From Thermothelomyces thermophilus ATCC 42464 (lineage: Eukaryota > Ascomycota > Sordariomycetes > Sordariales > Chaetomiaceae), in NCBI RefSeq assembly GCF_000226095.1, contig NC_016472.1:3348001-3412000 (forward strand): a DNA stretch of 64,000 nt, in the 5' to 3' direction. A program made the translations under genes and the position numbers. Positions within the stretch are counted from its first letter, which is position 1. Each line of letters opens with the position of its first letter. Positions 24,852 through 36,397 of this stretch are shown one piece after another. Below the pieces are notes generated by a model. It saw nothing but the letters and a program-made list of their open reading frames with translations. It was not told where the DNA came from and did no database searches.

Positions 24852-25480
24852 ATGACCGACGTAATGGCGCAAGCAACCCAGACGCAGCCCGGCACTTCAC
24901 AGCCCTTCGTCTCGAAATGGGCATCCAGATACCGCGGGGTAAATCACCCATGAATCTCCAAGTCTCTCTCCCCTTGTCTTTGCGCGATCGCACCCCGACG
25001 TTTCTAATACTTTTTCCCCTGGAACAAAACTATTGGGGGCATACAACGCATATATAGGCCACAGTCGAAGACCTCGATCCGCCGGCGGCGCTGTCGCTGA
25101 CGCCGTCGGACCCGATCTCGCTGGCGCTCGTGTCGGCGTTCGAGCGCGACTACACGCACCTGACCATCGTCGACGGCGAGACGCGCGCCCTGCTCGGCTA
25201 CCTGTCGATCCCGCACCTGCAGGCGCTGCTCGACGCCGGCCGCGTCCGCCCGGAGGACGAGGTGCGCACGGCCATGATCCGCTTCCGCCGCCGCGGCACC
25301 AAGTACAAGGTCATCACCATGCAGACCCCGCTCGAGGAGCTCGAGGCCTTCTTCGAGGGCCACGAGACGGGCGGCCAGAAGCAGGACTTTGCCGTCATCA
25401 CCGACGCCGCCAGGAGGTTCGTCCTCGGCGTCGCCACCCGCGCGGACCTGGAAGAGTTTGTCAACCGGAGGCCTGCATAG
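24852..25480 (+). CDS. CBS-domain protein
   Basis: Two exons: 24852-24938 and 25058-25480 (donor CGGG|GTAAAT, acceptor TATATAG|GCC, phase 0), 169 residues. The start MTDVMAQATQTQPG is followed by SKWASRYRG, then one tandem CBS pair: the first motif is ATVEDLDPPAALSLTPSDPI followed by AFERDYTHLTIVDGETRALLGYLSI, the second is YKVITMQTPLEELEAFF followed by FAVITDAARRFVLGVATRAD. CBS pairs usually bind adenine nucleotides and regulate partners; a free-standing small CBS protein of this kind occurs across ascomycetes, with role unclear. The codon-rich GC body and clean phase make the model solid. Confidence 0.88.
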
Positions 25481-26193
25481 TTCGATTCGGTGCCTCTCGC
25501 CTGGCCCGACGGCCGATAGGTGGGGGAATGGGGAAAGCGGAAAAGGGGCCGGTATCGAGGGAACAACATGGGTTAAAATAGGCGGGGCCGGGGAAGAGAT
25601 GTTATCGAGAGTGGAACGAGCATCATTAACCGGCGTTACCCTTTTTTTTTTTTTTTTTGGTCATGCATTTGGTTTGGGAGGCGATCTGACAAGTTGACGG
25701 GTGCATTCAACATGGGCGGGCGGGGAGGGAGGGCTGTCATGGACTCCGTAGGAGATCAAATACCCAGATTTGGCATTGGGGGGAGCTCGGATTCCCCTTG
25801 GAGCCCTGAAGCTACAAAGTGCTTTTGGTCTTCAGAGAGTTGACCAAAAAGGTCGCTGACACATAATACTGGATTGAGCCAACTCCTCGGGATGACCAAT
25901 ACCCGATATAGTGCTAATGCTGTCATTGTGACTTAAACTTTACTAAGAACGGTAGTTGTATGTTGGGCACCTTATTGCAATACCTTATTGCAGGTACCTC
26001 CCTTACTCGTGACATGGTTCGACTCCTGTATCGTGCTTGTTGTGTCATAAAGCCTCTACACTAATAATAGAAGGTATGTATCCCGCGGCCTCTAGCTTAC
26101 CCCATCATATGTATGTATGTACAGCACAGTCCAAACAGGCCAACACGACGTTAAACCACCGACTTCCAACCACCTACCCCCCCATTCGTCTTC
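25481..26193. other. Intergenic between convergent genes
   Basis: Both flanking genes end here. A T-run lies at 25642-25658, just after the CBS gene. No gene seen. Confidence 0.5.
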
Positions 26194-26908
26194 TTACTCG
26201 CTGACCCAGTCATAGACCAGCTGCAGCTCGACCCTCTCGCTGCCCTTGGTGATGAGGACGTTCCTGACGTGGCGGCGGACGCCCTCGATGGTCTTGAAAC
26301 CCCAGATCTGAGTGGCGGTCCAGCCGTTGTCGTAGCTCTCGACGTAGCTGATGACGTGGGTCTCGCCGTTGGGGCCCTTCTTCTCGTCGTCGCCCTCGAG
26401 CCAGCCGCTGCGGAGGAACTCGTCCGAGATGTCGTCGGGCCCGAGGAAGCGGCTCTTGCCGCGCACGTGGCCAAACAGCCAGTCGCTGTGGTCGCGGAAC
26501 GTGTCGTCCAGGCATCGCTTCTCCGTCGAGCCCTTGATGCCGCCCGTGCCCGTCTGCTCAATCTCAATGTGCGTCGCCGGCGGGTTGGCCGGGTCCGACG
26601 GCGGCGACGGCGGCGCCACGAATTGCTTGACCGTGAGCGTCAGGGTCGCCATCGACACCGCCTTGCGCGTGACCCAGCCGACGCCCTGCAGGGCCAGCCC
26701 GGGCTCGATGTTGGACGAGAGGGTTTTATTCTGTCGGGGGAGGTTGGCGGTGGTTCGTCAGAAACGGCGGTTCCTCCCTCGGAATCACATGGCAATTTTT
26801 GATTCATTTCTGGGGGTGTGAGCGGGTGGGGAGGCGGGATCCGCGAGCACGTACCATGATCCACTTGCCATTGAGGTCGCCAATGTTCTTGTTCGCGGGG
26901 GCAGCCAT
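26194..26908 (-). CDS. Small conserved fungal protein, lipocalin-like
   Basis: Two exons: 26908-26855 and 26730-26194 (donor GTACGT, acceptor CCGACAG, phase 0), 196 residues. Exon 1 ends in LNGKWIM and exon 2 continues NKTLSSNIEPGLALQGVGW, giving a G-x-W start motif like that of calycin/lipocalin beta-barrels. It is followed by alternating strands (ATLTLTVKQF, THIEIEQTG, THVISYVESY, VELQLVYDWV). No signal peptide is seen, so probably cytosolic. I recognise the pattern as a conserved fungal family but know no proven function; ligand binding is inferred from the fold only. Confidence 0.8.
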
Positions 26909-28742
26909 ATTGGACGAATCGTATTTGGGTAATTGAATTCCTTTGGTGTATGGGATTCGAATGTGGGCAGGGTAGAGGTTCAGGTTAGATAGGTCGCAGG
27001 TTGACTGAGACAAACAGAATGTTTGGTGATGTGGTGAACCCCCAGGGATGTTTGTCGAGGAGGGAACGGTAGAGTAAAAGGCTGGTGAAGTTTATAAAAA
27101 AATACTTAGTGGGAGAGAGAAGAAGAAAAGCAACAAGTCACGGCGGCCCTCATTCCTTCTTGATCTTAAGTATCCACGTCGATCCCCAGCCTGGGGACCT
27201 TACTTGTGGGGAAAGGAGTCGCTGTCACAAGAAGAGAAACCTGAGGTTGCACGCACAATCGGTCTCGGCGACCGAGGTAAAACTGCTTTGGGAGCTTGGT
27301 CGCATAGGCTCGAGGTCGCTAGGCGAGATGCCAATTGTGACCCAGCCCACCGATTGGAAGCCCTGCCTTCTCCAAGATGGGAACCCGTAACCACTCGGCA
27401 GGCGCCCGGAGACCACGGAGCAATGGCGTGGTATCTAACCTGGCCCATGGTTCTTCCCCATGGGGCTGGGTACTTGGGGGGTCTTGCGGCATCTTACGGA
27501 GGGACACCTCTATTATGGGGAGGGGGGGGGTTGTCCGGATGTGCTTGGCCCCTCTCTCTAATCGGCACGATTCCGTCGCGTCGCGCGTTCCCATCCCGCC
27601 GCGTCAGGCACAGCCGAGGGCTTTGCATAGGTGTTCTCTCAATCATGATACGATGAAATTGGCGTTGAGCGAGCGGTATCTAGAGCTAACGCGGATTACG
27701 GGTAAGCGTAGGCCAGGTACAGTACTTCGTATGTATGTATGTATTGTATGTACATACATACATACCTTGAATTACCTAAGGTAGGTTAGGTAGGATGTAA
27801 GGTACCGAATTAGGTTTGTTGGCTCGCACCCTTTCGAGTTCCGTTGATCTCAGGCCTTACCCTAGCCGAGCGGTCAATTTGCTCTTATTTGTATTTCCCG
27901 TCAGCACTAGGTATTGCCCTGCATAAAAACTACGAATTGAGGTTGTCAACCGGAGATAGGAGGTTTGATACACCTTAGTCTTCTCCTGATTCCACCCCGC
28001 CCTTTTTTTTTCTTTCGTGCAACTTTGCAAAGCTGAGATGGGTGATGGGCACAGGTACGGGCCAAGATTTCCCCGTGTCCTGGAGTCGCAAGATTGCCGC
28101 TTACTCTGTAGGGTAACGGGGCCGTCAGTGCGGGGTAACGGAGCGGCCTGCTCTGCAAGGGAGCCCCTCCCAAGTCGGGTTTCGCTCTCTCTCTCTCTCG
28201 CCCGAGGTCGTCATGTGAAGATGGAGCTGTTCTTAATCCCGGAGGTACATACAAAAGGGAGAATATCAACATAAAATGATCATCGTTGAAGTCATGGTAG
28301 GTAGCAGGCGGTGAGCAGCGAATTCTCAAGGAGCATTCCCGTGCTAAACGTATCAGCACCTTGAACCCGCATATCTCCTGAGCTCTTTTCATTACCCTAT
28401 CACACTTACCTCAGGTAAACAGGCACCTTGATTTTCTGAGAGATGGCGGTGTCTTGGCCAACGCATACAATCCGCCTGCTGATCTGGTTTGGGGACTACA
28501 CATCCACGAATAAATGGATTTTGTTTTGTCCCATGATAGGTAAATTATTTGTTCAAGTAGGATATCCTAGTATTACACCCCAATTCTTCCCGGTTTCCGG
28601 GGGATACGTCTCGCCCACACTAGTCCCCCTCCCTACGTTGGCGTCATGGCCTGACGCCTTTTTTTGCTCTCCCGTCCCGCATGCCTTTACTCCCAATTCA
28701 CGCCGACAAACTCCGCATCGCATCACCGCCATAAACAGGCCA
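26909..28742. other. Intergenic, no supported gene
   Basis: 1.8 kb between the lipocalin-like gene's 5' end and the 3' end of the dehydrogenase gene. Contains (ATGT)n/(ACAT)n runs at 27730-27764, AGGTAGG repeats near 27780-27800 and a CT run at 28183-28200. Several open stretches of 80-150 codons overlap on both strands without recognisable products. Confidence 0.45.
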
Positions 28743-30075
28743 TCACGGCCACCAGTTCATTCTCTTGTAGCTCTCAATCACCTCCTCCACCAGCTCCTTG
28801 TTGATCTCGGGTTTCTCATACTTGAACCCAACCACCTCCTCTAACCTGGAGCCGTCCATGCTGAGATCGGTATCCTTGAGCAGCTCCTTCTCCATAAACG
28901 GCGTCAGCGGGCCCGGTCGCGTGATACCCGCCTCTGCGAGCAGATCGGCCCACGGCCCCAACAGCTCGTCGTTCACATCGTCCACGACGCTGTCCAGGTT
29001 GAGCTTGGCAAACGTGCTGATAAGCTGGCCTTGGAAGCCCGTCTCGATGCCAAACACTTCACCGATGATGTCGGCCATGGTCCCCTGAGTCGTGGCGCCC
29101 TTGTCGACCACGTTGAAGGTCGGAATGGGGGAGCCCATCGCCTTCGCGTCCCACTTGTCCTTACCGCCGCCCGTGTACCAGCTGGCCACAGCCCAGAGCG
29201 CGCGCACCACGTCGTGAATGTGCGCTGTGTTGGTCCGTAGGTCCTTGGTCCACAGCCACTTCATCTCCGACTCAAGCGCCTTGTACACGCGCGCCATGCA
29301 CAGCGCCGTCGCGACCCACTGCGAGGCATACGGCCCGTAGACGTGGGGAAGCCGCACGATTGCGAGATTCAGCCTGTTGAAGAAAACAAGTTCGGTCAGC
29401 ATGGATGGCTCCCACTTCTGCTTCGTTCCTTTCCCCACTGATCCGGCACTCTAGTTGAGAAAGACGTACCCTTCAATTTTAGCAAGCTCCTCCTCCGCCT
29501 GCAGCTTGAAGACGGCAATCTTGCTCCACGGCTTGAGCTTGTCGGTTTCCTTGCTCGGCGCCGAGTCTGACTTGTAGACCATTCCTGTGCTGAGCTCGAC
29601 GAAGCACTTGACGCCCCGCTTGGCCGCCTCCTTGCCCACCGTGAGCGACAGATTGAGCGACCGCAGCTTGTACACCTCGTCCTCCTGCGAGTAGCGAGTC
29701 TCGCCGCCGCAGTTAAAAACGTAATCCCATTGTTTCCCGTCGGGCCTGTCGAATATCCTGGGGAGGGATTCTGTGCGAGTGCGGAAAGAAGGAACCAACC
29801 GTCAGCTAACGTGGGCGAGGGATATATAGGAGGGATCCAGATTTAGAGGCAAGGGCGCGCCTTGCAGACTTACGCTCTCTGCTCGCATCGGCCTGCACAA
29901 ATTTGGACCCGGCACACGCCTCCTCGAACTCGGGCGGTAGCCATGCCAGTTGCGGGAGCACCTTGTCGACGATGCGCACCTCGGAGGCGAGGTTGTTCTG
30001 GTGTATGTGGAGGGCCAGGAACCGGCCAATGTAGCCGAGACCGCCGATGATCAACACCGACGGCTTCTCTGCCAT
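28743..30075 (-). CDS. Extended SDR, NAD-dependent epimerase/dehydratase family
   Basis: Three exons: 30075-29874, 29770-29470, 29373-28743; 377 residues. The N-terminal Rossmann motif is SVLIIGGLGYIGRFLA (GxxGxxG near residues 11-17), with NCGGET, ELSTGMVYKSD and VRLPHVYGPYASQW at the positions expected for an extended SDR, and HIHDVVRALWAV later. The usual catalytic YxxxK is not obvious: the aligned stretch is WSKIAVFKLQAEEE, where Lys is present but the Tyr four residues before it is Ile. It may use another residue, bind without catalysis, or be a divergent subgroup. Substrate unknown. Introns have GTAAGT, GTACGT donors and CACAG, CAACAG acceptors. Confidence 0.88.
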
Positions 30076-31009
30076 GGTGACTTTGCGCGCGTGTGTGGCT
30101 GTATCGGCGATGCGTTCTCGACGGTGGTGGGTGGTGGTGGCGGTGGTGGTGGTGATGGTGCCTTGAGGGCGAAGAGAGGGGCGAGGGAAAAATCCAGGGG
30201 CGGGAGAGCGCGGGGTCGCAGTGTTTTTTGAAATCCAAACTCAGCTGTCCTGCAGTAGTCGTCGTCGACGTCGTCCCCTAGGTTATTGTTGTATGGTGCG
30301 TTTGCTTGGCAGCGGCGGTCAATGGGCGTAGATAAAGGTCGTACCTCGGGGAAAATGAGCTTTGCCCTGTTAACTGCTGAAACGTGTGATCTTGGGGCTT
30401 TTTTTTCGGGGGTGGGAGCGACAGAAATGATGGCTGACAGGAATGCCCTAGGAGGGAAGGGGAGTGGGCGGGGACTTCGGCAGGCTTCGAGAAGTTCGGC
30501 AAGGGCACCGGGGGCCAGCAGGGCAAGGAAACCCGGAACGATGAGCAATGCCCAAAACAAGACCCTCTTTCAACCACCGGGAGACCCGGACAAATGGACC
30601 ACGTTGGCGTCATTTTGAGCCCCTTATTATCCCATAGTTGAAGCTTGAGCCATGTTTGAAGCATTTCCGTCTCTATTCCGTAGTTGCTATCCACTTCCTC
30701 TGACGCTGCCTTATTGCCGCGCACTTGCCCAACCCAGGTTACTACGTGCAGGACAGAAAAAAAAAAAAAAATAACATGACCCTAGTCCCATGGAAGTTGC
30801 AAGCTGCAGGAGGTGTTTGCAGCGCTGCAGGTGTCCGCTGACAGGCTGCAAGCTCTCTCCTGCAAGTGGAGCTTTGGGGGTGTGAAGCCTTTCCCGGTCG
30901 GTTTTGGCCAAGGGAAGCACCGACCTCCTTCATATCCGAAAGTTGGAGGAACCGTAATTCGTCAACTCGTCCGTAATGTACGCTAACTCCTACTTTGTAA
31001 TCTGCTTTT

Positions 31010-31046
<37 letters not shown>

Positions 31047-32506
31047 CCAGGTTTTGCCTTTGAGGCTCCCTGGACTGTCGAGCATTCACCGATCACTTGC
31101 GCCCTGACAACTAGCTGCCCTTTTTTCAACCAATGACTACTTTGTCGCTCCCTCCCGTTTCGAGCTCGCGCTCTCCTGTTCGAACTGGCGAAGCTGGTCA
31201 CGAACCGGAATTCCAGGATGTTCGTGTCAAAGCCTCTCCTGTCGGCCGCATGATCCAAACATCCATCGACAAGGCCGGGCCAGGGTTCACCTCAGATCCC
31301 CCGGCCACCTCGCCGTTCGCGGATTGGGGCGGACTGGGGCGGCCCAGGCAAACCCCTTCAAAACGCATATGACGACCGAACGCCCAGTGTGAAGATCGTG
31401 ATGGGGCGACGGCAGCCACTCCACGACCGGGGAATCTTAGACAGGTTGATACGGCAGCAATCCGAAACATTGGCAGCGCCCACAAGGTCCCACTGCCGCC
31501 GCCCTGGCAACTAGTGTAGCATTCTTCAGTGCTCCAAACTCAGTGTATAATTACGCTGCGAAGATTATCGGCGCTCGATAATACAACATAGCAGACCAGG
31601 CAATCACCGTCATACTGACACGATGCAACATGCGACTGGCGGGAGAGAGACCCGCGTTTCCCATCGCCCATTCGAGGCAAGCTGTCGTTCACTAGGAGTG
31701 CGGTCCGTGCTGATCTGGCCGTTTGCAGCTCCTGGGTCAATTCATGACAAATGCCAGAATCGGCTTGGGGAGATCAACCCCTTCCGGGGACCAGTCAGTG
31801 CCCATCCCTGAGACTTGGACAATGCTCGGGAGGATACGTGCTTGACGGCCTAGGCCTTGGATTTGATGTCGGTGCATCCCTTCCTTCTACCCTGAACAGG
31901 GTAGATGAACGCACCGCAAAAGTAAAGAGAGTAAAGAGGTCTACACTACGGATAGTGTACGCAGTATTCCGTAATGTGTTGACACACCGTATGTGTGGTC
32001 CGGGTCCGTTGACTACATACTGCACGCTACATACAGACGTGTAGCTTTCCGTACCGGGGACGTCCTACGGTTGCCGAGACACGGGTCGACGGGTGCCGAG
32101 GCGATCCCGATCTTCCCGCCCTCCCTATGCACACATGGCAATCGGGGTGTAAATTAAAGTGGGATTTGCGACCCTGAAACGGGGCCCACCGGAAGTTCCC
32201 CCATTGTGGAGGTTTCAGATCTTCAAGTATCGGCGGCCCGTTGGTCCTGGGTAATCTTAACTTGTGCTTTAGTGTATGCGTCATGTCTCGAGCCTCTTCC
32301 GGCGGTGGCGGTGGCGGTGGGAGACGACAGACTAGTGCATGTACTTATCTTGAGCTTTTGATTATGAAGAGCCGCCTTGTAATTTCCACGAGCCTGGAGG
32401 GAGGAAAAGGGAAGTGAAGTGAAGGGAAGGGAAGGAAATGCGCGCGGCAAAACTCGGTAGCATTCATGGATATCGTGCATAATATTCAGGTTTCCCCCCC
32501 CCGCGC
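30076..32506. other. Intergenic, poly(A)/poly(T) tracts
   Basis: 2.4 kb between the dehydrogenase 5' end and the capping-protein 3' end. Contains an A-run at 30757-30771 and a 35-base T-run at 31012-31046, a GGT/GGTGGT-rich stretch at 30120-30160 and a GAAGG-rich stretch at 32400-32440. No supported gene. Confidence 0.45.
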
Positions 32507-32989
32507 TCATCTCCGCATACTCCCAATCAGCTCCCGCTGGGTCTCGCGATCCCGCTGGTTTTCGCTCAGGCTCCCGATGCTGCGCAGGTCGCCCACGACG
32601 TCCTTGGCCTTGCCGAAGTAGACCTCCTGGAGCAGGTTGCGCATCTTGAGCTCCATGTCCTCGACGAGGCGGCCGATGTTGGCGATGTGGCTCTCGTCGT
32701 TCTCGACCGGCAGGTCCTGCTCGACCTGGCGCGTCATGTTGCCGCTCAGGTCGACCTCGCCCAGGGTGGCGCCCTTGGTGGCGAGCGATAGGATCACGGT
32801 CGATGTCAGGCGGTAGTTGGCCGTGCGTCCGCGCTCGCTGGCCTCGAAGACATGGATCGAGTCCCAGACGCCTGACGAGGCACCGTCGCTTGGGGTCGAG
32901 GCTGGCGGAAGAACACACACAAACTTTGATCAGCCTTTACTTTTGTTCTTTGAGATCTCCCGTAAGAAAGGGTCGGGGGGAGGAGGGGA

Positions 32990-33037
<48 letters not shown>

Positions 33038-33669
33038 AACTCACCCTTCTTGAGCAACACAACCCCCGCAAAGCCGTCGTCCAAGTTCCACAGGTAGACC
33101 GAGCTCACGCCGCCCTCGTAGTACAGCTCCCGGTAGACGTCAAAGGCCTCGTTGGCCTTGATCTCCATCTTGCGAACGCGCTCGCCGGGGACGGCGCCCT
33201 CGCCGGCGCCCTCGTTGCTGCCGCCCGGCCCCACGCCGCCCGGGCCGGCCTCGTCCAGCGGCGGGTCGAACTGGTTGCTCCAGGGGGAGCGGTAGCTGTC
33301 GCCGTCGCGGTTGTAATCGCACAGCAGGTAGTCGCGCCCCGTCTGCTTGCATCGGCAGACCGTGAGAGGCTGGTCGACGGACGAGAGCAGGTCCTCGGTC
33401 AGGTCGGGCGCGAGGGTGATTATGTTGTTGAGATGCTCGGCCGTGTGCTTGGGGTTGAGGCGGCGGAGGAGGTCACTTGCGGACGACACGAGTTAGTAGG
33501 GTTAGGGAATGATGGGAGAAGGAAAAGGAGAGGAGGAGAGAGAGGAGTAGGAGGGTGCGGAGGATGAGGTGAGATACACATGGAGGACATTGGTTTGGGT
33601 AGGAGGTTTGGGTAGGAGGGGAGGGAAAGGTTCTTACAGTGCGGAGTCGAAGGGGTCTGGAGTCGTCAT
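32507..33669 (-). CDS. CAP2: F-actin-capping protein subunit beta
   Basis: Beta subunit of the CapZ heterodimer that caps actin-filament barbed ends at cortical patches. Exons: 33669-33638, 33475-33045, 32901-32507; 285 residues, the normal family length. Starts [11 protein letters not shown], then [18 protein letters not shown], the family signature [20 protein letters not shown], and [17 protein letters not shown]. The last exon has [13 protein letters not shown] and ends near RELIGSMRR. The Gly-rich acidic loop between SNQFDPP and [12 protein letters not shown] is longer than usual. Intron 2 (33044-32902) contains a long AAAG/CTTT microsatellite right after its GTGAGT donor. Divergently transcribed from ALG12 across about 530 bases. 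Confidence 0.97.
32988..33039. repeat. (AAAG)n microsatellite inside a CAP2 intron
   Basis: About 13 tandem GAAA units on the plus strand (CTTT on the coding strand) immediately after the donor site of CAP2 intron 2. Confidence 0.95.
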
Positions 33670-34198
33670 CTTGGTCGGTTCGTATGTGCTCTATTTCTGT
33701 AATGGCCGCAGTTCGAGAAGCCGTTGAGCTTGCGTCCGGCTTTGGGCTCGCGATGACTTGTAGTCGGGTGTACCTAAGGTATTGATGTCCAGCGTCGCGG
33801 GGTTGCAGGTGCAGGTGCAGGTGCAGGTGCAGGTGCAGGTGCAGGTGCAGTGCTTCCACGTTGAGGAGCTGGCTGCCCTGTGGGGGAATGGCGGGGCTCG
33901 AGGCTCGTGCACTTCCAGGGGCAGCGACAGGGGTTCACAGCCGGAGAGCTGCCCGCGTGTTGTAATCCGTGCTTGAGCTTGCAGTAAGTTAGTGGGGCCA
34001 CTCAGGAACCGAGCAGCGGGTCCCCTCCTGACCTCGCCTAAGGTACGGAGTGCAGTAGTGTACGGATTACAGTACTTAGACAACGCACTCGCCAAACGTG
34101 CAACTGCATCAAGCAACGTCGGGCAGGCCCGAGGTTCCAAAGCGATCGGGGTTAGAAACCATCAATGGCTGCTATTCCTCAAAGCAAAAACATCAGTC
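33670..34198. promoter_or_regulatory. Bidirectional promoter region, CAP2 / ALG12
   Basis: 529 bases between two divergent start codons. It holds a hexamer array of GGTGCA (33804-33850) and a pair of TACGGAG / TACGGATTAC motifs (34043-34077). Promoter function is inferred from the arrangement only. Confidence 0.5.
33804..33850. repeat. GGTGCA hexamer tandem repeat
   Basis: About eight perfect GGTGCA units, lying about 140 bases upstream of the CAP2 start and 350 upstream of ALG12. Confidence 0.95.
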
Positions 34199-34334
34199 AT
34201 GACGGCTCCTCCTAATAGCGCGGCGCAATATCGCGAAAAGCCCAGCAAAGAGGCGCGAGGGCCGGCTCCTTCGGCCGAGAAAGGAAGCGATTCAAGGTTG
34301 GGGGAGCAACTCTCGGGTGAGCTTCAGTCTGTCA

Positions 34335-34368
<34 letters not shown>

Positions 34369-36397
34369 TGATCAATTCTTCAATCATTGAAAAATAAAAA
34401 AAGTCGTTGTTACTGACAGTGACTCAGACAGTCTACTTGCCGGCCTGATACCCGGCCTGATCCTGCTTCATCTTGTCGTCGCCCCCTACACCAAGGTTGA
34501 GGAGTCCTTCAACATCCAAGCAGCCCATGATGTGCTTGTGTACGGCACGCCGACGTCCGACGTCTACCAGAGGCTGTCCAGGACCTATGACCACTTCACT
34601 TTTCCCGGTGCCGTGCCCCGCACCTTTGTCGGCCCGGTGCTGCTGGCCGGGCTCGCCCAGCCCATCATCGCTCTGGTCGGGTTCCAGCACGCCCAGTTCG
34701 TCGTGAGAGCCATGCTTGGCCTCTTCAACGCCGCCTGTCTCCTCGTCTTTGCTCGGAACCTCAGGCGCGCATACGGCGCCGGGACTGCAAGATGGTACCT
34801 GCTCCTGCAAGCGAGCCAGTTCCACGTCATATTCTACGCCTCGCGCACCCTGCCCAACATGTTCGCCTTTGGCCTGAGTACGTACCTCTCTCTGCTGGAA
34901 ACTCCGGGGGTGGCCGCCACCTCAGGAACAAACAACCCATCCACTAACCTGACGTTACTTAACCTTCCCTCTCTCTGCAAAGCAACTCTGGCCTTTGCCT
35001 TCTTGCTCCCGCATCCCACCAACCCCAAACTCACCGTGTACCGCCAGCGCATCTCCATCGCCCTCCTGGTCTTCGCGGCCACCATCTTCCGGGCCGAGGT
35101 CGCCCTCCTCCTCGCCACCACCGTCCTCCACCAGCTGCTCATCCCCGCCCTCGCCCTCGAGCGCGTCCTCTTCCCCTTCGCCGTCTCCTTCCTGACCGCC
35201 CTGGCCGTCTCGGTCCCGATCGACACCTACTTCTGGCAGGCCCCGCGCCCGCTCTGGCCCGAGCTCTCCGCCTTCCTCTTCAACGTCGTCCGCGGCGGCG
35301 CCTCCGGCTGGGGCGTCTCGCCCTGGCACTGGTACGCCACCTCGGCCCTGCCGCGCCTGCTGCTCAACCCGCTCGCCTACGCCGTCCTGCTACCCCGCGC
35401 GCTCGCCGATCCGGCCCTGCGCCGCGCCGCCTCCCGCCTCGCCGCCCCCGCCGCCGCCTTCGTCGCCCTCTACTCGGCCCAGCCGCACAAGGAGACCCGC
35501 TTCGTCCTCTACGCCGTCCCGCCCCTGACCGCCGCCGCGGCGCTGGCCGCCAGCGCCCTGTTCCGGCGCAGGCGCAAGGGCCCGCTCGCCGCGCTGGTCG
35601 TCGCCGCCTTGGTCGCCTCCGTCCTGGCCTCCTTCGCCGCCAGCACCGCCATGCTCGCCGTCTCGGCCCTCAATTACCCCGGCGGCGAGGCCCTCGCCTT
35701 CCTCAGGCGATCCGTCGCGGACTCGGCGGGGCCGGCGGACGACACCGCCGCCCCGGCCGTCGTCTCGGTCCACGCCGACGTCTTGGCTTGCATGACGGGA
35801 GTCACGCTCTTCGGCACCAACGCGGATGCTCCCACCGCCGCCGCCGCCGCCGCAGCAGCAGCAGCGGTGCCTCCAATCTCGGGAGCGAGCAGTGGTGGTG
35901 GTGTTGTTGGTTCGTCCGGCGGTGCTGCGGAACCCGTCATGGTTCACCAACGCGTCGGAACAACCACAACAACCGGGGACCGAAGCCGGGTGCGGCTCGT
36001 GGTGGACAAGACGGAGGACGCCGCCGTCTTGTCGAGCGCGGACTTCTGGGCCCGGTTCGACTTCCTCCTCGTCGAAGACCCCCGCAAAGTGCTCGGCGGA
36101 CCGTGGGAGACGGTCGCCGTCGTCAAGGGGTACGGCGGGATCGAGGTTGTTCGACCCGGTACCAAGGAAAAGGAGGAGGAGGAGGAGGAGGCAAAGGAGG
36201 AGAGTGGGGACAGCATCGAGCGGAAGACGCCCAGGGTCGTGGGACTGGGGGAGACGGTCGCCCTGTGGAAGCGGCGGGTCAGGGACCTGACTGGAGGGTG
36301 GTGGGTCGGCCCGAAGATGGTGGACAGGATATACATCCTCAGGAGGTTGAAGGATAGGGATTCGCCGAGGACGCGAATCGCCGTTGACGCAAAGTAG
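34199..36397 (+). CDS. ALG12: Dol-P-Man alpha-1,6-mannosyltransferase ALG12
   Basis: GT22-family ER membrane enzyme that adds an alpha-1,6-mannose to the lipid-linked N-glycan precursor. Exons: 34199-34316, 34428-34877, 34983-36397; 660 residues. Family motifs: VVAPYTKVEESFNIQAAHDV near residue 60, HVIFYASRTLPNMFAFGL, and the diagnostic HKETRF near 358. Many hydrophobic helices. Intron 1 contains a 31-base A-run (34336-34366). Intron 2 (34878-34982) is a multiple of three without a stop, so it is easily missed; removing it restores FGLTTLAFAFLLPHP. The first junction (GTGAGC donor, ACTCAG acceptor) is the best of a few options. A Gly/Ala-rich low-complexity insert and a Glu run lie in the lumenal/C-terminal part. 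Confidence 0.93.
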
